Source: JBFFXF01 sp041569895
GTDB taxonomy: Bacteria; Planctomycetota; UBA8108; JACQVS01
Reading direction: 5' to 3'
Assembly: GCA_041569895.1 (NCBI GenBank)
Contig: JBFFXF010000303.1
Coordinates: 1 to 8,586 of the forward strand
Length of the DNA stretch: 8,586 bases
Under the pieces are notes generated by a model. The model did no database searches. It was not told the DNA's origin and saw only the letters and a program-made list of their open reading frames with translations. Within the stretch, counting starts at the first letter, position 1, and every line of letters starts with the position of its first letter. A program made the translations under genes and the position numbers. Shown here piece by piece: positions 1-6,572 of this stretch.

Positions 1-142
1 AGACGACGTTCTCGCGTCGCGGCCGCCGCGACGAGCAGCCGGGATGGCAGTAAACTCCGGTGGTCCGGACCGCGTAGACGAACGACCCGTCCGCGGAGCC
101 ATCGCGGTCCCGCACGAGCGACCAGCGCGTCTCGTCGTTCAT
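1..142 (-). CDS. ada: Ada-type methylphosphotriester-DNA methyltransferase, N-terminal part only (cut by left edge)
   Basis: Reading leftward from the ATG at 142, the frame stays open to the edge and gives 47 residues. They contain the hallmark block of the Ada zinc/alkyl-acceptor domain: W7, then DGSFVYAVRTTGVYCHPGC (residues 19-36 without the last residues quoted), ending in an RRENV motif. Cys32 and Cys36 match the first two of the four Zn-binding cysteines; by analogy with E. coli Ada, Cys32 is the residue that takes the methyl group from DNA methylphosphotriesters. The family repairs alkylated DNA in the cytoplasm and usually activates its own transcription. The rest (AraC-type helix-turn-helix, AlkA or O6-methylguanine methyltransferase domain) lies outside the window, so the full architecture is unknown. 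An in-frame ATG at 157 would add five residues (MGTTA) and has a better-placed AGGA upstream, so the start is 142 or 157. The domain identification is strong; the exact fusion type is not. Confidence 0.86.
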   Translation of the reverse strand, partial: MNDETRWSLVRDRDGSADGSFVYAVRTTGVYCHPGCSSRRPRRENVV

Positions 143-261
143 GGCCGTCGTTCCCATGCGTCGTCCTGCTCGCTTCCTCCGTCTCCGGGGGCGCCGACCG
201 ATCCGCCGTCGCCGAGGACAGGGTACTCGCTGGTCGACACGCCCGCCTCCCGCTTCTTGCG

Positions 262-852
262 ATGCAATTCGACTCGTCGTGGGATCCGGTCGAGGCTCGT
301 GGAAATCCGGCCGGGGATCCCGGCGAGCCGAACGTGGCGCGCATGTGCCTCCGCCGCAAGCCGAGGATCGCGAGCGGCGAGGGGCTCGACCTCCTCTGGG
401 CGACGATGTGGACGCACAACGTCGTCGGCGACTGGAACGACTACCTCGCGGTCGCGACGCTCCTGCTCGCCCACGGCGTGACGCCGACCGCGCCCGCCAG
501 GTCGAGGAAGAAACCCACTCGACACGGCGTGCCGCCGCGCTCGCATCCGCTGCACTGGATCTCGATCGCGCGCGGTCGCATCGACGGCAGCGAGGAGAGG
601 ATGATCGAGTACGCCCGGCTGCTCCTCGACCACGGCGCGGAGATCGACGCCGAGGACGGCGAGACACCATCGACGCCACTCGGCTGGGCAGCCCGCCACG
701 GGCGCGCGCGACTGGTCGAGTTCCTCATCGAGCGAGGCGCGACGATCGACGCGCCCCGTGACGCGCCGGCGTCCACACCGCTCGCGTGGGCGCGAAAGCG
801 CGGCCACGGCGAGATCGTCGACATCCTCCGCACGCACGGGGTGAGGGACTGA
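262..852 (+). CDS. Ankyrin-repeat protein, possibly 5'-truncated
   Basis: The 196-residue product carries at least three ankyrin-type repeats. There is a degenerate one around 57-74 (ending LLLAHGVTP), a longer one around 95-130 (HPLHW..., ARLLLDHGAEIDA), then TPLGWAARHGRARLVEFLIERGATIDA (about 138-164, key residues TPL, AA.HG, LV.FL..GA) and TPLAWARKRGHGEIVDILRTHG (about 172-193). Such repeats form helical protein-binding scaffolds, usually in the cytoplasm; no signal peptide or membrane segment is visible and the partner is unknown. Residues 1-50 do not look like repeats. The ATG at 262 has no Shine-Dalgarno site, and the same frame is open upstream to position 1 across the divergent ada start, so the true start is uncertain and the N-terminal part may have been lost. 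The gene ends 12 nt before the stop of the convergent cytochrome gene. No function can be assigned beyond the repeat fold. Confidence 0.72.
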   Translation: MQFDSSWDPVEARGNPAGDPGEPNVARMCLRRKPRIASGEGLDLLWATMWTHNVVGDWNDYLAVATLLLAHGVTPTAPARSRKKPTRHGVPPRSHPLHWISIARGRIDGSEERMIEYARLLLDHGAEIDAEDGETPSTPLGWAARHGRARLVEFLIERGATIDAPRDAPASTPLAWARKRGHGEIVDILRTHGVRD

Positions 853-864
853 CTGCGCCTCGCG

Positions 865-2556
865 TCACCGCCGGTCGCCGTGACGCCGCCCACGCTGCCC
901 GCCGCGCTTCCCCTCGCGCTTGTCGTCGTCGTCGTCGACTCGCCGGTCTCGACGGCCGCGTCCCGGCGGAGGCCACGACTTCTTGTTGCCGTGCTCGTCG
1001 ACGATCAGGTGCCTCGTTCCGGGCGGCAGCACCTGGAGCGTCTTCAGGAACTCGATCACCGTGTCGCGCTCGTACTCGCCCAGCGCCTCGAAGGCCTCGC
1101 GCGCATCGAGCGCCTCGCCGGCGTGGGCGAGCACGGCCTCCCTCATGGTCGTGAACTGACCGTGGTGAAAGTACGGCGGCTCGTTCGCGGCGCCCCAGAG
1201 CTTCTTCGTCAGGAACCTCGAGTTCCCCTTGAAGAAACCGGGCGACCCGGCCGCCTGCGTCATGTCGAGCGGCTCGACGTTCGGGTCGTGGTGGCCGCTC
1301 GTGATGTCGTGCAGCTTGAGATCGGTGAACGCGGGGACGTGCACCACCCCGTCCCGGCTCGACAGACGCGGGCCCGGCAGCCGGCGGCTGTTGAGGTCGA
1401 CGCTCAGCGCGGGGGCCTCGCCCGCCTGCAGGTTGCCGGGCGGGTTGTAGGGATTCGGCTCGGTGAAGACCCAGCCTCCGCTCTCGAGCGGCAGGCTCGG
1501 AACGTGACACCTGGCGCAGCCGATGCTCTCGAAGAGCTCCTCGCCGATCAGCACCGCCCGCTCGACGTCCGGATCGTTCGGGATCCTCCGTCCGGGCACG
1601 GGGAGCGTCGCCTGAAAGACGGAGGCGGCGGTGACGTCGGCACGGGTCAGCTCGTCCGTGAATCCGTCGCCGTCGGGGTCGGCGCCGTCGCCGAAGCGCT
1701 CGGCCGACTGGATGCCGTGGTGGTGGTTGAAGGCGTTGTTGGTGAACTCGCGCAGCGAGACCACCGCGCCGGCCTGGTGGAAGGGGCGGATGACGAGGCT
1801 CGGCGGCACATCGGGCCCGGTCGTCCTCAGACTCGTCGCCGGCAGGCCCTCGACTCCCGAGACGTCCCACGCCCCGTCCGCGCTCCTGGCGATCGCGCCG
1901 AAGGAGATGCCCTTGGTGACCAGCGCCCGTGATTCGCCGGCAGGCGTGCCGTCTCGGATCGCCTGCAGGTCGGCGGTCATCTGCCGGGCGAGCATCTCGA
2001 CGTAGCCCGCGCCGAACATGCCGAGGGTGGCGCGGCGGTTGGCGATCGCGTCCAGCACCGGGAACTGCCCGCCCTCGTCGTGCGCGCCCCGGGTGAGGAC
2101 CGTGTCCTCCGGGTCGAAGGTGACGAAGTCGAACCGCTGCCCGAGCACGAAGACGCTGGTGACGAAATCGCCGCCACCGCCCGCCACCCCGAACGGGGCG
2201 TTGTGACACCCGGCGCAGGAGTTCGCGTCCGGCGCGGAGATGCGGTTGAAGTTCCGCGGAAAGACGAGGGGATCTTCGGGGTCGGCGAGCGGCGCTCCGG
2301 TCCCCTTGGTCAGCGGCCGGCCGCCGCCCTCCTGGACGGTCCAGTTGGCGGCGAAGAGATCCTGTCCGTGACGGAGAACCCGGTCGAGCGGCTGGCGGAG
2401 TTCCTCGCCGTCCGCGAGGTGCCTCGGGACCGAGAGCTCCTTGCCGATGGTGTCGCCACCGGAGGCGGCCGCGGGCAGGATGACGGATGCCATCAGGGAA
2501 AGGTGGACGAGAAGGCGACTGCAGAGACGTGGTGCGGAACGCAGGTTGACTTTCAT
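865..2556 (-). CDS. Exported di-heme oxidoreductase, DHOR/DUF1111 (cytochrome c peroxidase-like)
   Basis: The 563-residue product has a signal peptide (residues 1 to about 32, hydrophobic stretch LLVHLSLMASVILPAAA). It has two heme c sites, CAGCH at 114-118 and CARCH at 347-351. The start block (GQDLFAANW, 64-72), the NSCAGCHNAPFG site and the C-terminal KKLWGAANEPPYFHHGQFTT (451-470) fit the putative di-heme peroxidase/thiol-oxidoreductase family (Pfam DHOR), which acts in the periplasm on peroxides or other electron partners; the substrate here is unknown. A DPDGDGFTDE loop (293-302) resembles a calcium-binding EF-hand loop. ATG 2556 is chosen because GAGGT at 2567-2563 lies 6 nt upstream and the signal peptide follows at once; the frame also extends to 2742, which would bury that signal. 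The last 40 residues form a low-complexity tail rich in Arg, Lys and Asp (DDDDDK at 541-546), unusual for the family. It is divergent from the second di-heme gene. Confidence 0.88.
   Translation of the reverse strand: MKVNLRSAPRLCSRLLVHLSLMASVILPAAASGGDTIGKELSVPRHLADGEELRQPLDRVLRHGQDLFAANWTVQEGGGRPLTKGTGAPLADPEDPLVFPRNFNRISAPDANSCAGCHNAPFGVAGGGGDFVTSVFVLGQRFDFVTFDPEDTVLTRGAHDEGGQFPVLDAIANRRATLGMFGAGYVEMLARQMTADLQAIRDGTPAGESRALVTKGISFGAIARSADGAWDVSGVEGLPATSLRTTGPDVPPSLVIRPFHQAGAVVSLREFTNNAFNHHHGIQSAERFGDGADPDGDGFTDELTRADVTAASVFQATLPVPGRRIPNDPDVERAVLIGEELFESIGCARCHVPSLPLESGGWVFTEPNPYNPPGNLQAGEAPALSVDLNSRRLPGPRLSSRDGVVHVPAFTDLKLHDITSGHHDPNVEPLDMTQAAGSPGFFKGNSRFLTKKLWGAANEPPYFHHGQFTTMREAVLAHAGEALDAREAFEALGEYERDTVIEFLKTLQVLPPGTRHLIVDEHGNKKSWPPPGRGRRDRRVDDDDDKREGKRGGQRGRRHGDRR
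922..936. repeat. (GTC)5 trinucleotide run
   Basis: Five perfect GTC units lie inside the end of the di-heme oxidoreductase gene and encode its five consecutive aspartates on the minus strand, followed in the protein by Lys. Changes in copy number would keep the frame and only lengthen or shorten the acidic stretch. It is a short run and may simply reflect codon bias. Confidence 0.6.
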
Positions 2557-2562
2557 TCTTCG

Positions 2563-2584
2563 ACCTCGAAAGCGAGAAACTCGC
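2563..2584 (-). promoter_or_regulatory. Leader with two competing short hairpins over the Shine-Dalgarno site
   Basis: In the minus-strand leader just before ATG 2556, GCGAG (2584-2580) can pair with CTCGC (2576-2572) over a TTT loop. Alternatively CTCG (2576-2573) can pair with CGAG (2568-2565) over CTTT. The second pairing covers part of the Shine-Dalgarno GAGGT (2567-2563), and the first would leave it free. The base pairing is seen directly; that it controls translation is inference, and stems of 4-5 bp are weak. The leader also has an alternating CG tract at 2582-2590. Confidence 0.35.
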
Positions 2585-2610
2585 GCGCGCGGTGACTTCA
2601 ACGAATCTCG

Positions 2611-2619
2611 ATTATACCA
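2611..2619 (-). promoter_or_regulatory. Extended -10 promoter TGGTATAAT for the di-heme oxidoreductase gene
   Basis: On the minus strand 2619-2611 reads TGGTATAAT, a perfect TATAAT hexamer with the TGn extension, in an otherwise GC-rich region. No good -35 is present at 16-18 nt (GAAAGC at 2639-2634 with 17 nt spacing), which is typical of extended -10 promoters. The predicted transcript start near 2604 gives a leader of about 48 nt before ATG 2556. Confidence 0.65.
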
Positions 2620-2760
2620 CGCACCGTTCGCGGGCTTTCGGGAGCACCTGACGAGACGCCCGACCGCCCCCCGGTCTTCCGCGACACGACCGGCGCGGTC
2701 GCGGGTCAGCTTCGACCCCCATCCGCCGATCTTCTGGGGCACGGGCGCTCGGACGTCCGG

Positions 2761-2789
2761 ATGACCGCCGAGTCGCCGTCTGATACACT
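2761..2789 (+). promoter_or_regulatory. Sigma-70-type promoter for the cytochrome/lyase unit
   Basis: ATGACC (2761-2766, four of six matches to TTGACA) and TACACT (2784-2789, four of six to TATAAT) are separated by exactly 17 nt. TGA directly before the -10 makes an extended TGnTACACT. The predicted start near 2796 leaves a leader of about 100 nt before ATG 2896. This argues against translation starting at the in-frame ATG at 2761, which would lie upstream of the transcript start. Confidence 0.55.
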
Positions 2790-2811
2790 TGACGTCTCGC
2801 TGGCCTTTCCG

Positions 2812-2831
2812 GGGCTCGATGGATCGAGCCC
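2812..2831 (+). promoter_or_regulatory. Perfect 9-bp inverted repeat in the cytochrome leader
   Basis: GGGCTCGAT-GG-ATCGAGCCC is a perfect inverted repeat with 9-nt arms. As RNA it would form a strong stem (eight pairs if TGGA is the loop). It lies about 16 nt after the predicted transcript start and 64 nt before ATG 2896. No T-run follows, so it is not a standard terminator. The adjoining CCTCCC (2830-2835), sharing two bases with the 3' arm, is complementary to the Shine-Dalgarno GGGAGG (2883-2888), so the hairpin and a ribosome-site block would compete. It could equally be a DNA operator for a dimeric repressor. The inverted repeat is certain; its role is not. Confidence 0.5.
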
Positions 2832-2883
2832 TCCCCGTATCAGCGGAAGCATCCTTCGACAGGAACGGCCCGCGTTCGACCAG

Positions 2884-2890
2884 GGAGGAG
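2884..2890 (+). promoter_or_regulatory. Strong Shine-Dalgarno site GGAGGAG deciding start at 2896
   Basis: GGAGGAG ends 5 nt before ATG 2896. This near-ideal ribosome site, together with the hydrophobic export signal that follows, selects 2896 over the in-frame ATG at 2761. Confidence 0.85.
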
Positions 2891-2895
2891 CTACC

Positions 2896-4506
2896 ATGAC
2901 TGCGCGTCGGACTGCACGTCGACTCGAGCGAATCTCACCCGTCGTGGCCCTGGCGATCGGCGTCGCCGGAGGCTTGCTGGTGGCCTGTGCGTTGCTGCGC
3001 GCCCCGCAGGCGGACGCCGTGCCACGGCCGGGCAACGGCACGAAGGACACGGCGAACGACGACGGGGAGAAGGACTATCGGGCGGGCGCGGCCGGTGATC
3101 AGTACCTGCGCCAGAGCCCGGGCGCCTCCGCCACGGCGTGGCTCGAGAACGACTTCGGCCTCGGCGACGGCTATATCGCGAAGCTCCAGCCGTATCCCGC
3201 CGCAGGAGCGGGGGACCGCACGCCCTTCGATCTGTGGCGCTATGCGGGCCGCGGCAGGAGCTCCTGGGGGTCACCGGTCCTGCCGATGCCGTTCGCCGAC
3301 TGGATCGAGAAGCATCGCAAGCAGAAGCCGGAGCTCATGGCCGCCGTGCACGCCTACATGCGCTCGCGCTACGACTTCTCCGGGGAGAAGCTCCCGGGGG
3401 CCACCATGAGCGGCGGCAAGTCGATCATGAAGGGGCCGGTGGCGCGGCTTCCCGAGGGCATCGCGTCCTTCGAGGAGCTCGCGCGTCTGAGCCCGGATGA
3501 GATCAAGGCGCGTGATCTCTTTCCCTACAAACCGCTCGCTCACCCGCTCCAGACCACCGCGCACATGCTCTTTCCGGCGATGTGGACGCGAGTCCACCCC
3601 GAGCACGAGAGGATCGACGTCGACTTCGACATTCCCGACGCGTACTTGCCGGAGTTCCCCCCGCCGATGTTCCTGACCAACCACAAGGAGCTCGGTGACG
3701 TCGCACGCGGTCAGGAGGTGACCCTGGGGAACTACTACGAGCTCTTCAACGGCCTGCTGACGGCGGAGCAGATGGAGGGTCTCAAGGAGCTGCTGCGCCC
3801 GACTGCGACGACGTGGTTCAATCACACCGAGCACCGTGTCACCGTCGATCCGAGCGCGGGAGTTGCGTGCTTCTCCTGTCACGTGAACGGCCACTCCAAC
3901 GGCGCCATCGAGCTCGCTCCGGACTCCCGGCCGAATGAGGCGCGCCTGCGCGTCGACACGCCGTCCATGCGAGGCAACTACAACCTCATGCAGCTCTCCT
4001 CGAAGCGCTCGATCCGCAGCATGGATCACTTCGCCGAGGTCGAGGAGTACTTCGACGGCGATCCCGGGTTGATGCAGGCCATCGGACCCCGCTCGCAGCA
4101 GCGACAGGTGACCAATCGCATGGGCGACTTCAACGCCATCCTCGACTTCCCGCCCGCTCCGAAGCTCGGCCCTCTGATGAAGCTGATTCCGTCGAAGGCG
4201 ACCGAGGCGGAGCTGCGGGGCGAGCAGATCTTCCACGGCAAGGGTCAGTGCGCGACGTGCCACTCCGGCCCGGCCTTCGTGGACGACTACATGCATGACC
4301 TCCGGGTCGAGCGCTTCTACAAGGGGCGCCCCGAGGGGCCGATCAAGACCTTTCCGCTACGCGGCATCAAGGACTCGCCGCCCTATCTCCACGACGGCCG
4401 CTGTCCGACCCTCCACGATGCGGTCGAGTTCTTCGACCTCGTGCTCGAGCTCGGGCTGACCAGGCAGGAAAAGGAGGACCTCGTCGCGTTTCTCCTCTGC
4501 CTGTGA
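2896..4506 (+). CDS. Exported di-heme cytochrome c peroxidase-like protein ('cytochrome B6'-labelled family)
   Basis: The 536-residue product begins with basic residues and one hydrophobic segment (about 13-34). It has two heme c sites, CFSCH (325-329, in a CFSCHVNGHSNGA block) and CATCH (452-456). The surrounding blocks RVDTPSMRG (352-360), DFPPAPKL (417-424), ATEAELRGEQIF (435-446) and FPLRGIKDSPPYLHDGR (486-502) are typical of di-heme peroxidase-like proteins that databases often label cytochrome B6; no real cytochrome b features are present. The role is periplasmic or membrane-attached electron transfer or peroxide reduction; the substrate is unknown. The roughly 300-residue N-terminal half has no heme site. 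Export may be by ordinary cleavage (ADA before V42) or as a lipoprotein: LVAC at 28-31 fits a lipobox with Cys31. Cys503 and Cys535 are extra cysteines near the C-terminus. The stop overlaps a GTG that can start the lyase gene, so the two are probably one operon. Confidence 0.87.
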   Translation: MTARRTARRLERISPVVALAIGVAGGLLVACALLRAPQADAVPRPGNGTKDTANDDGEKDYRAGAAGDQYLRQSPGASATAWLENDFGLGDGYIAKLQPYPAAGAGDRTPFDLWRYAGRGRSSWGSPVLPMPFADWIEKHRKQKPELMAAVHAYMRSRYDFSGEKLPGATMSGGKSIMKGPVARLPEGIASFEELARLSPDEIKARDLFPYKPLAHPLQTTAHMLFPAMWTRVHPEHERIDVDFDIPDAYLPEFPPPMFLTNHKELGDVARGQEVTLGNYYELFNGLLTAEQMEGLKELLRPTATTWFNHTEHRVTVDPSAGVACFSCHVNGHSNGAIELAPDSRPNEARLRVDTPSMRGNYNLMQLSSKRSIRSMDHFAEVEEYFDGDPGLMQAIGPRSQQRQVTNRMGDFNAILDFPPAPKLGPLMKLIPSKATEAELRGEQIFHGKGQCATCHSGPAFVDDYMHDLRVERFYKGRPEGPIKTFPLRGIKDSPPYLHDGRCPTLHDAVEFFDLVLELGLTRQEKEDLVAFLLCL

Positions 4507-4529
4507 GCTCCGCCGAGTTGGTGGGAAAG

Positions 4530-6470
4530 ATGTGGTACGGGCCCCGAGTTTCATTCGCAGTCGCCCTGGTTCTCGGCCTCACCACCCTCGCCCCCGCCCA
4601 GCGGCAGATGGAGAACCTCGGCCGCGGGCTCGTCGCCGTCGAGCGCGAGGCGGGCGGGGTGTACGTCGGCTGGCGGCTCCTCGGGACCGATCCGGAATCG
4701 ATCGCCTTCAACCTCTATCGCGTCACCGACGGCGCTGCGCCGGTGAAGGTGAACGAGACGCCGATCGCCGACTCCACGAATCACGTCGATCGCGCCGCGG
4801 ACACCGCGAAGGCGCTCGAGTACTTCGTGCGGCCCGTCCTCGACGGCACGGAGCTCGCGCCCTCCGCGCCGCGGCGCGTCTGGAAGCGCGCCTTCCTGGA
4901 GATCCCCATCCGGCCGATCCCCGACTACCGGCCCGGCGATGCATCGGTCGCCGATCTCGACGGGGACGGGGAGTACGAGATCGTCCTCCACCAGGTCTCG
5001 CGTCCGCGGGACAACGCGCACCCGGGCGTCACCGGATCCCCGATCCTCGACGCCTACGAGCTCGACGGCACGCACCTCTGGCGCATCGACCTCGGCATCA
5101 ACATCCGCGAGGGCGAGCACTACACGCAGTTCATGGTCCACGACCTCGATGGCGACGGGTCGGCCGAGCTGGCGTGCAAGACAGCCGACGGCACCACCGA
5201 TGGACGCGGCAAGCTCATCGGCGACGCCGAGAAGGACTGGCGGTCGCTCGACGAGCGGTCGCGAACGTACGGCCGCATCCTCGCCGGCCCGGAGTACTTC
5301 ACCATCTTCGACGGACGGACCGGCGCGGCGCTGAAGACCGTCGACTACATCCCGGGTCGGTCGCCGATCGACGGCTGGGGCGGCATCGGCGGCAACGGTG
5401 GCAACGACAGCTACGGCAACCGCTGTGACCGCTTCCTCGCCTGCATCGCGTACCTCGACGGCGAGCGGCCGTCGGTCGTCATGTGCCGCGGCGTCTACGG
5501 GCGCACCGTCCTCGCCGCGTGGGACTGGCGCGACAGAAAGCTGCGCTCGCGCTGGGTGTTCGATTCCGGGATCAGCTATCCCCCCTTCGAGAACGCCTCG
5601 CCGTATTCGGGCATGGGAGGTCACTCGCTCTCGGTCGCCGACGTCGACGCCGACGGCAGGGACGAGATCGTCTACCAGGCGATGGTCATCGACGACGACG
5701 GCACGGGTCTCCACTCGAGCGGGCTCCGCCACGGCGATGCCATGCACGTCGGCGACCTGATTCCCGGGCGCCCCGGTCTCGAGGTGTTCACGATCCAGGA
5801 GAACGAGGGCGCCACGGTGCGCTTCATGACGCCCGGCGTGGCGATGCGTGACGCCCGCACCGGCGAGATTCTCTGGAGCCACAGCCCGGGCGTCGACGTG
5901 CGCCAGGGGCTGGTCGCGGACATCGATCCGCGGCATCCGGGCTGCGAGGCGTGGGGCGGGCCGGGCGAGCTCCGCGACGCGCGGGGCAAGGAGATCGGTC
6001 CGCGGCCGCGCACGAGCGGCTGGGCCATCTGGTGGGACGGAGATCTTCTTCGCGAGCTGCTCGCCGGCTCGAGCATCACCAAGTGGAACTGGGAGCGCGG
6101 CCGCGAGGAGCCCGTCCTCGTGATCGAGAGGCGGCGCGGGCGTGGCCCGAGCCTCGCGGCGGATCTCCTCGGCGACTGGCGCGAGGAGCTCCTGGTGGCG
6201 ACTCGCGACGGCACCGCGCTGCGACTCCACACGACGACCATCCCGACCACGCATCGCATCCCGACCCTGATGCACGATCCGCAGTACCGGCTGGCGATCG
6301 CGTGGCAGAACGTCGTCTACAACAAGCCGCCGCACCCCGGCTTCTTCCTCGGCGCCGGCATGAAACCGCCGCCGCGCCCGCGCATCCGGCTCGTCGGCGA
6401 GGGCGAGGCCATCAGGAGAACGTCGACGGACTCCACGGCGATCGAGCGCGATCAGCGGAAGAAGAGCTGA
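4530..6470 (+). CDS. Secreted rhamnogalacturonan lyase, polysaccharide lyase family 11 (PL11)
   Basis: The 646-residue product starts with a signal peptide (VSFAVALVLGLTTLAPA, cleavage about residue 23). The N-terminal domain opens MENLGRG (27-33) and continues VYVGWRLLGTD (44-54). A beta-propeller region follows, with calcium-type loops DLDGDGEYE (142-150), DLDGDGSAE (205-213) and DVDADGRDE (371-379), plus HGDAMHVGDL (401-410) and a C-terminal RIPTLMHDPQYRLAIAWQN block (576-593) followed by PPHPGFFLG. These match PL11 (YesW/YesX type), which cleaves the rhamnose-galacturonate backbone of rhamnogalacturonan I by beta-elimination using calcium; endo or exo action cannot be told. Length is normal, with a short basic tail. 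A GTG at 4503 overlaps the upstream stop as GTGA and would add nine residues; ATG 4530 is preferred because the signal peptide follows directly, but neither start has a good Shine-Dalgarno, so translation may be coupled to the cytochrome gene. Confidence 0.9.
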   Translation: MWYGPRVSFAVALVLGLTTLAPAQRQMENLGRGLVAVEREAGGVYVGWRLLGTDPESIAFNLYRVTDGAAPVKVNETPIADSTNHVDRAADTAKALEYFVRPVLDGTELAPSAPRRVWKRAFLEIPIRPIPDYRPGDASVADLDGDGEYEIVLHQVSRPRDNAHPGVTGSPILDAYELDGTHLWRIDLGINIREGEHYTQFMVHDLDGDGSAELACKTADGTTDGRGKLIGDAEKDWRSLDERSRTYGRILAGPEYFTIFDGRTGAALKTVDYIPGRSPIDGWGGIGGNGGNDSYGNRCDRFLACIAYLDGERPSVVMCRGVYGRTVLAAWDWRDRKLRSRWVFDSGISYPPFENASPYSGMGGHSLSVADVDADGRDEIVYQAMVIDDDGTGLHSSGLRHGDAMHVGDLIPGRPGLEVFTIQENEGATVRFMTPGVAMRDARTGEILWSHSPGVDVRQGLVADIDPRHPGCEAWGGPGELRDARGKEIGPRPRTSGWAIWWDGDLLRELLAGSSITKWNWERGREEPVLVIERRRGRGPSLAADLLGDWREELLVATRDGTALRLHTTTIPTTHRIPTLMHDPQYRLAIAWQNVVYNKPPHPGFFLGAGMKPPPRPRIRLVGEGEAIRRTSTDSTAIERDQRKKS

Positions 6471-6481
6471 CCGGAGCGGTG

Positions 6482-6503
6482 CCCGGCGGGGGCTCGGGCC
6501 GGG
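6482..6503 (+). terminator. GC-rich hairpin just after the lyase gene, possible terminator
   Basis: CCCGGC (6482-6487) and GCCGGG (6498-6503) form a perfect 6-bp stem with a 10-nt loop, beginning 12 nt after the lyase stop. No T-run follows, so it is not a classic intrinsic terminator. Its position at the end of the unit is the main argument. Confidence 0.3.
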
Positions 6504-6542
6504 AGAGTCGACTTCGGGGGGTCTGCTGTCAGACGATTCATA

Positions 6543-6572
6543 AGGAAGGCAGGAAGCTCAGGAAGGCAGGAA
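6543..6572. repeat. Two 13-bp purine-rich direct repeats, AGGAAGGCAGGAA
   Basis: AGGAAGGCAGGAA occurs at 6543-6555 and again at 6560-6572, a 17-nt period. The tract is almost pure purine on the plus strand and less GC-rich than its surroundings. It lies in the gap between the convergent lyase and methyltransferase genes and is not part of any convincing gene. It may be a dispersed intergenic repeat, a remnant of an inserted element or a protein-binding site. Confidence 0.6.

Noticed and set aside
864..884. GTCAC/GTGAC inverted repeat near the convergent gene ends as a terminator
   Set aside because: Only 5 bp with an 11-nt loop, no T-run, and it overlaps the stop codon of the di-heme gene.
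922..939. DDDDK enterokinase-like motif in the DHOR tail
   Set aside because: This protease is animal; the motif arises from the GTC run and has no bacterial meaning.
880..1932. 350-codon plus-strand frame opposite the di-heme oxidoreductase
   Set aside because: Antisense shadow with no recognisable domain, no ribosome site and biased composition.
725..2209. 494-codon minus-strand frame overlapping the di-heme oxidoreductase
   Set aside because: Arg/Gly/Pro-rich product without motifs, in another frame of the same strand as the real CXXCH-bearing gene.
2789..2794. TTGACG as a -35 box (five of six matches)
   Set aside because: No -10-like hexamer lies 16-18 nt downstream; the DNA there is the GC-rich palindrome.
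2761..2895. N-terminal extension of the rightward cytochrome from ATG 2761
   Set aside because: It would bury the export signal and begin inside the predicted -35, while a near-ideal ribosome site precedes ATG 2896.
4551..6335. 594-codon open frame on the minus strand opposite the lyase gene
   Set aside because: It is a GC-driven shadow: the plus strand encodes a clear PL11 protein with signal peptide and calcium loops, and the minus product shows no domain.
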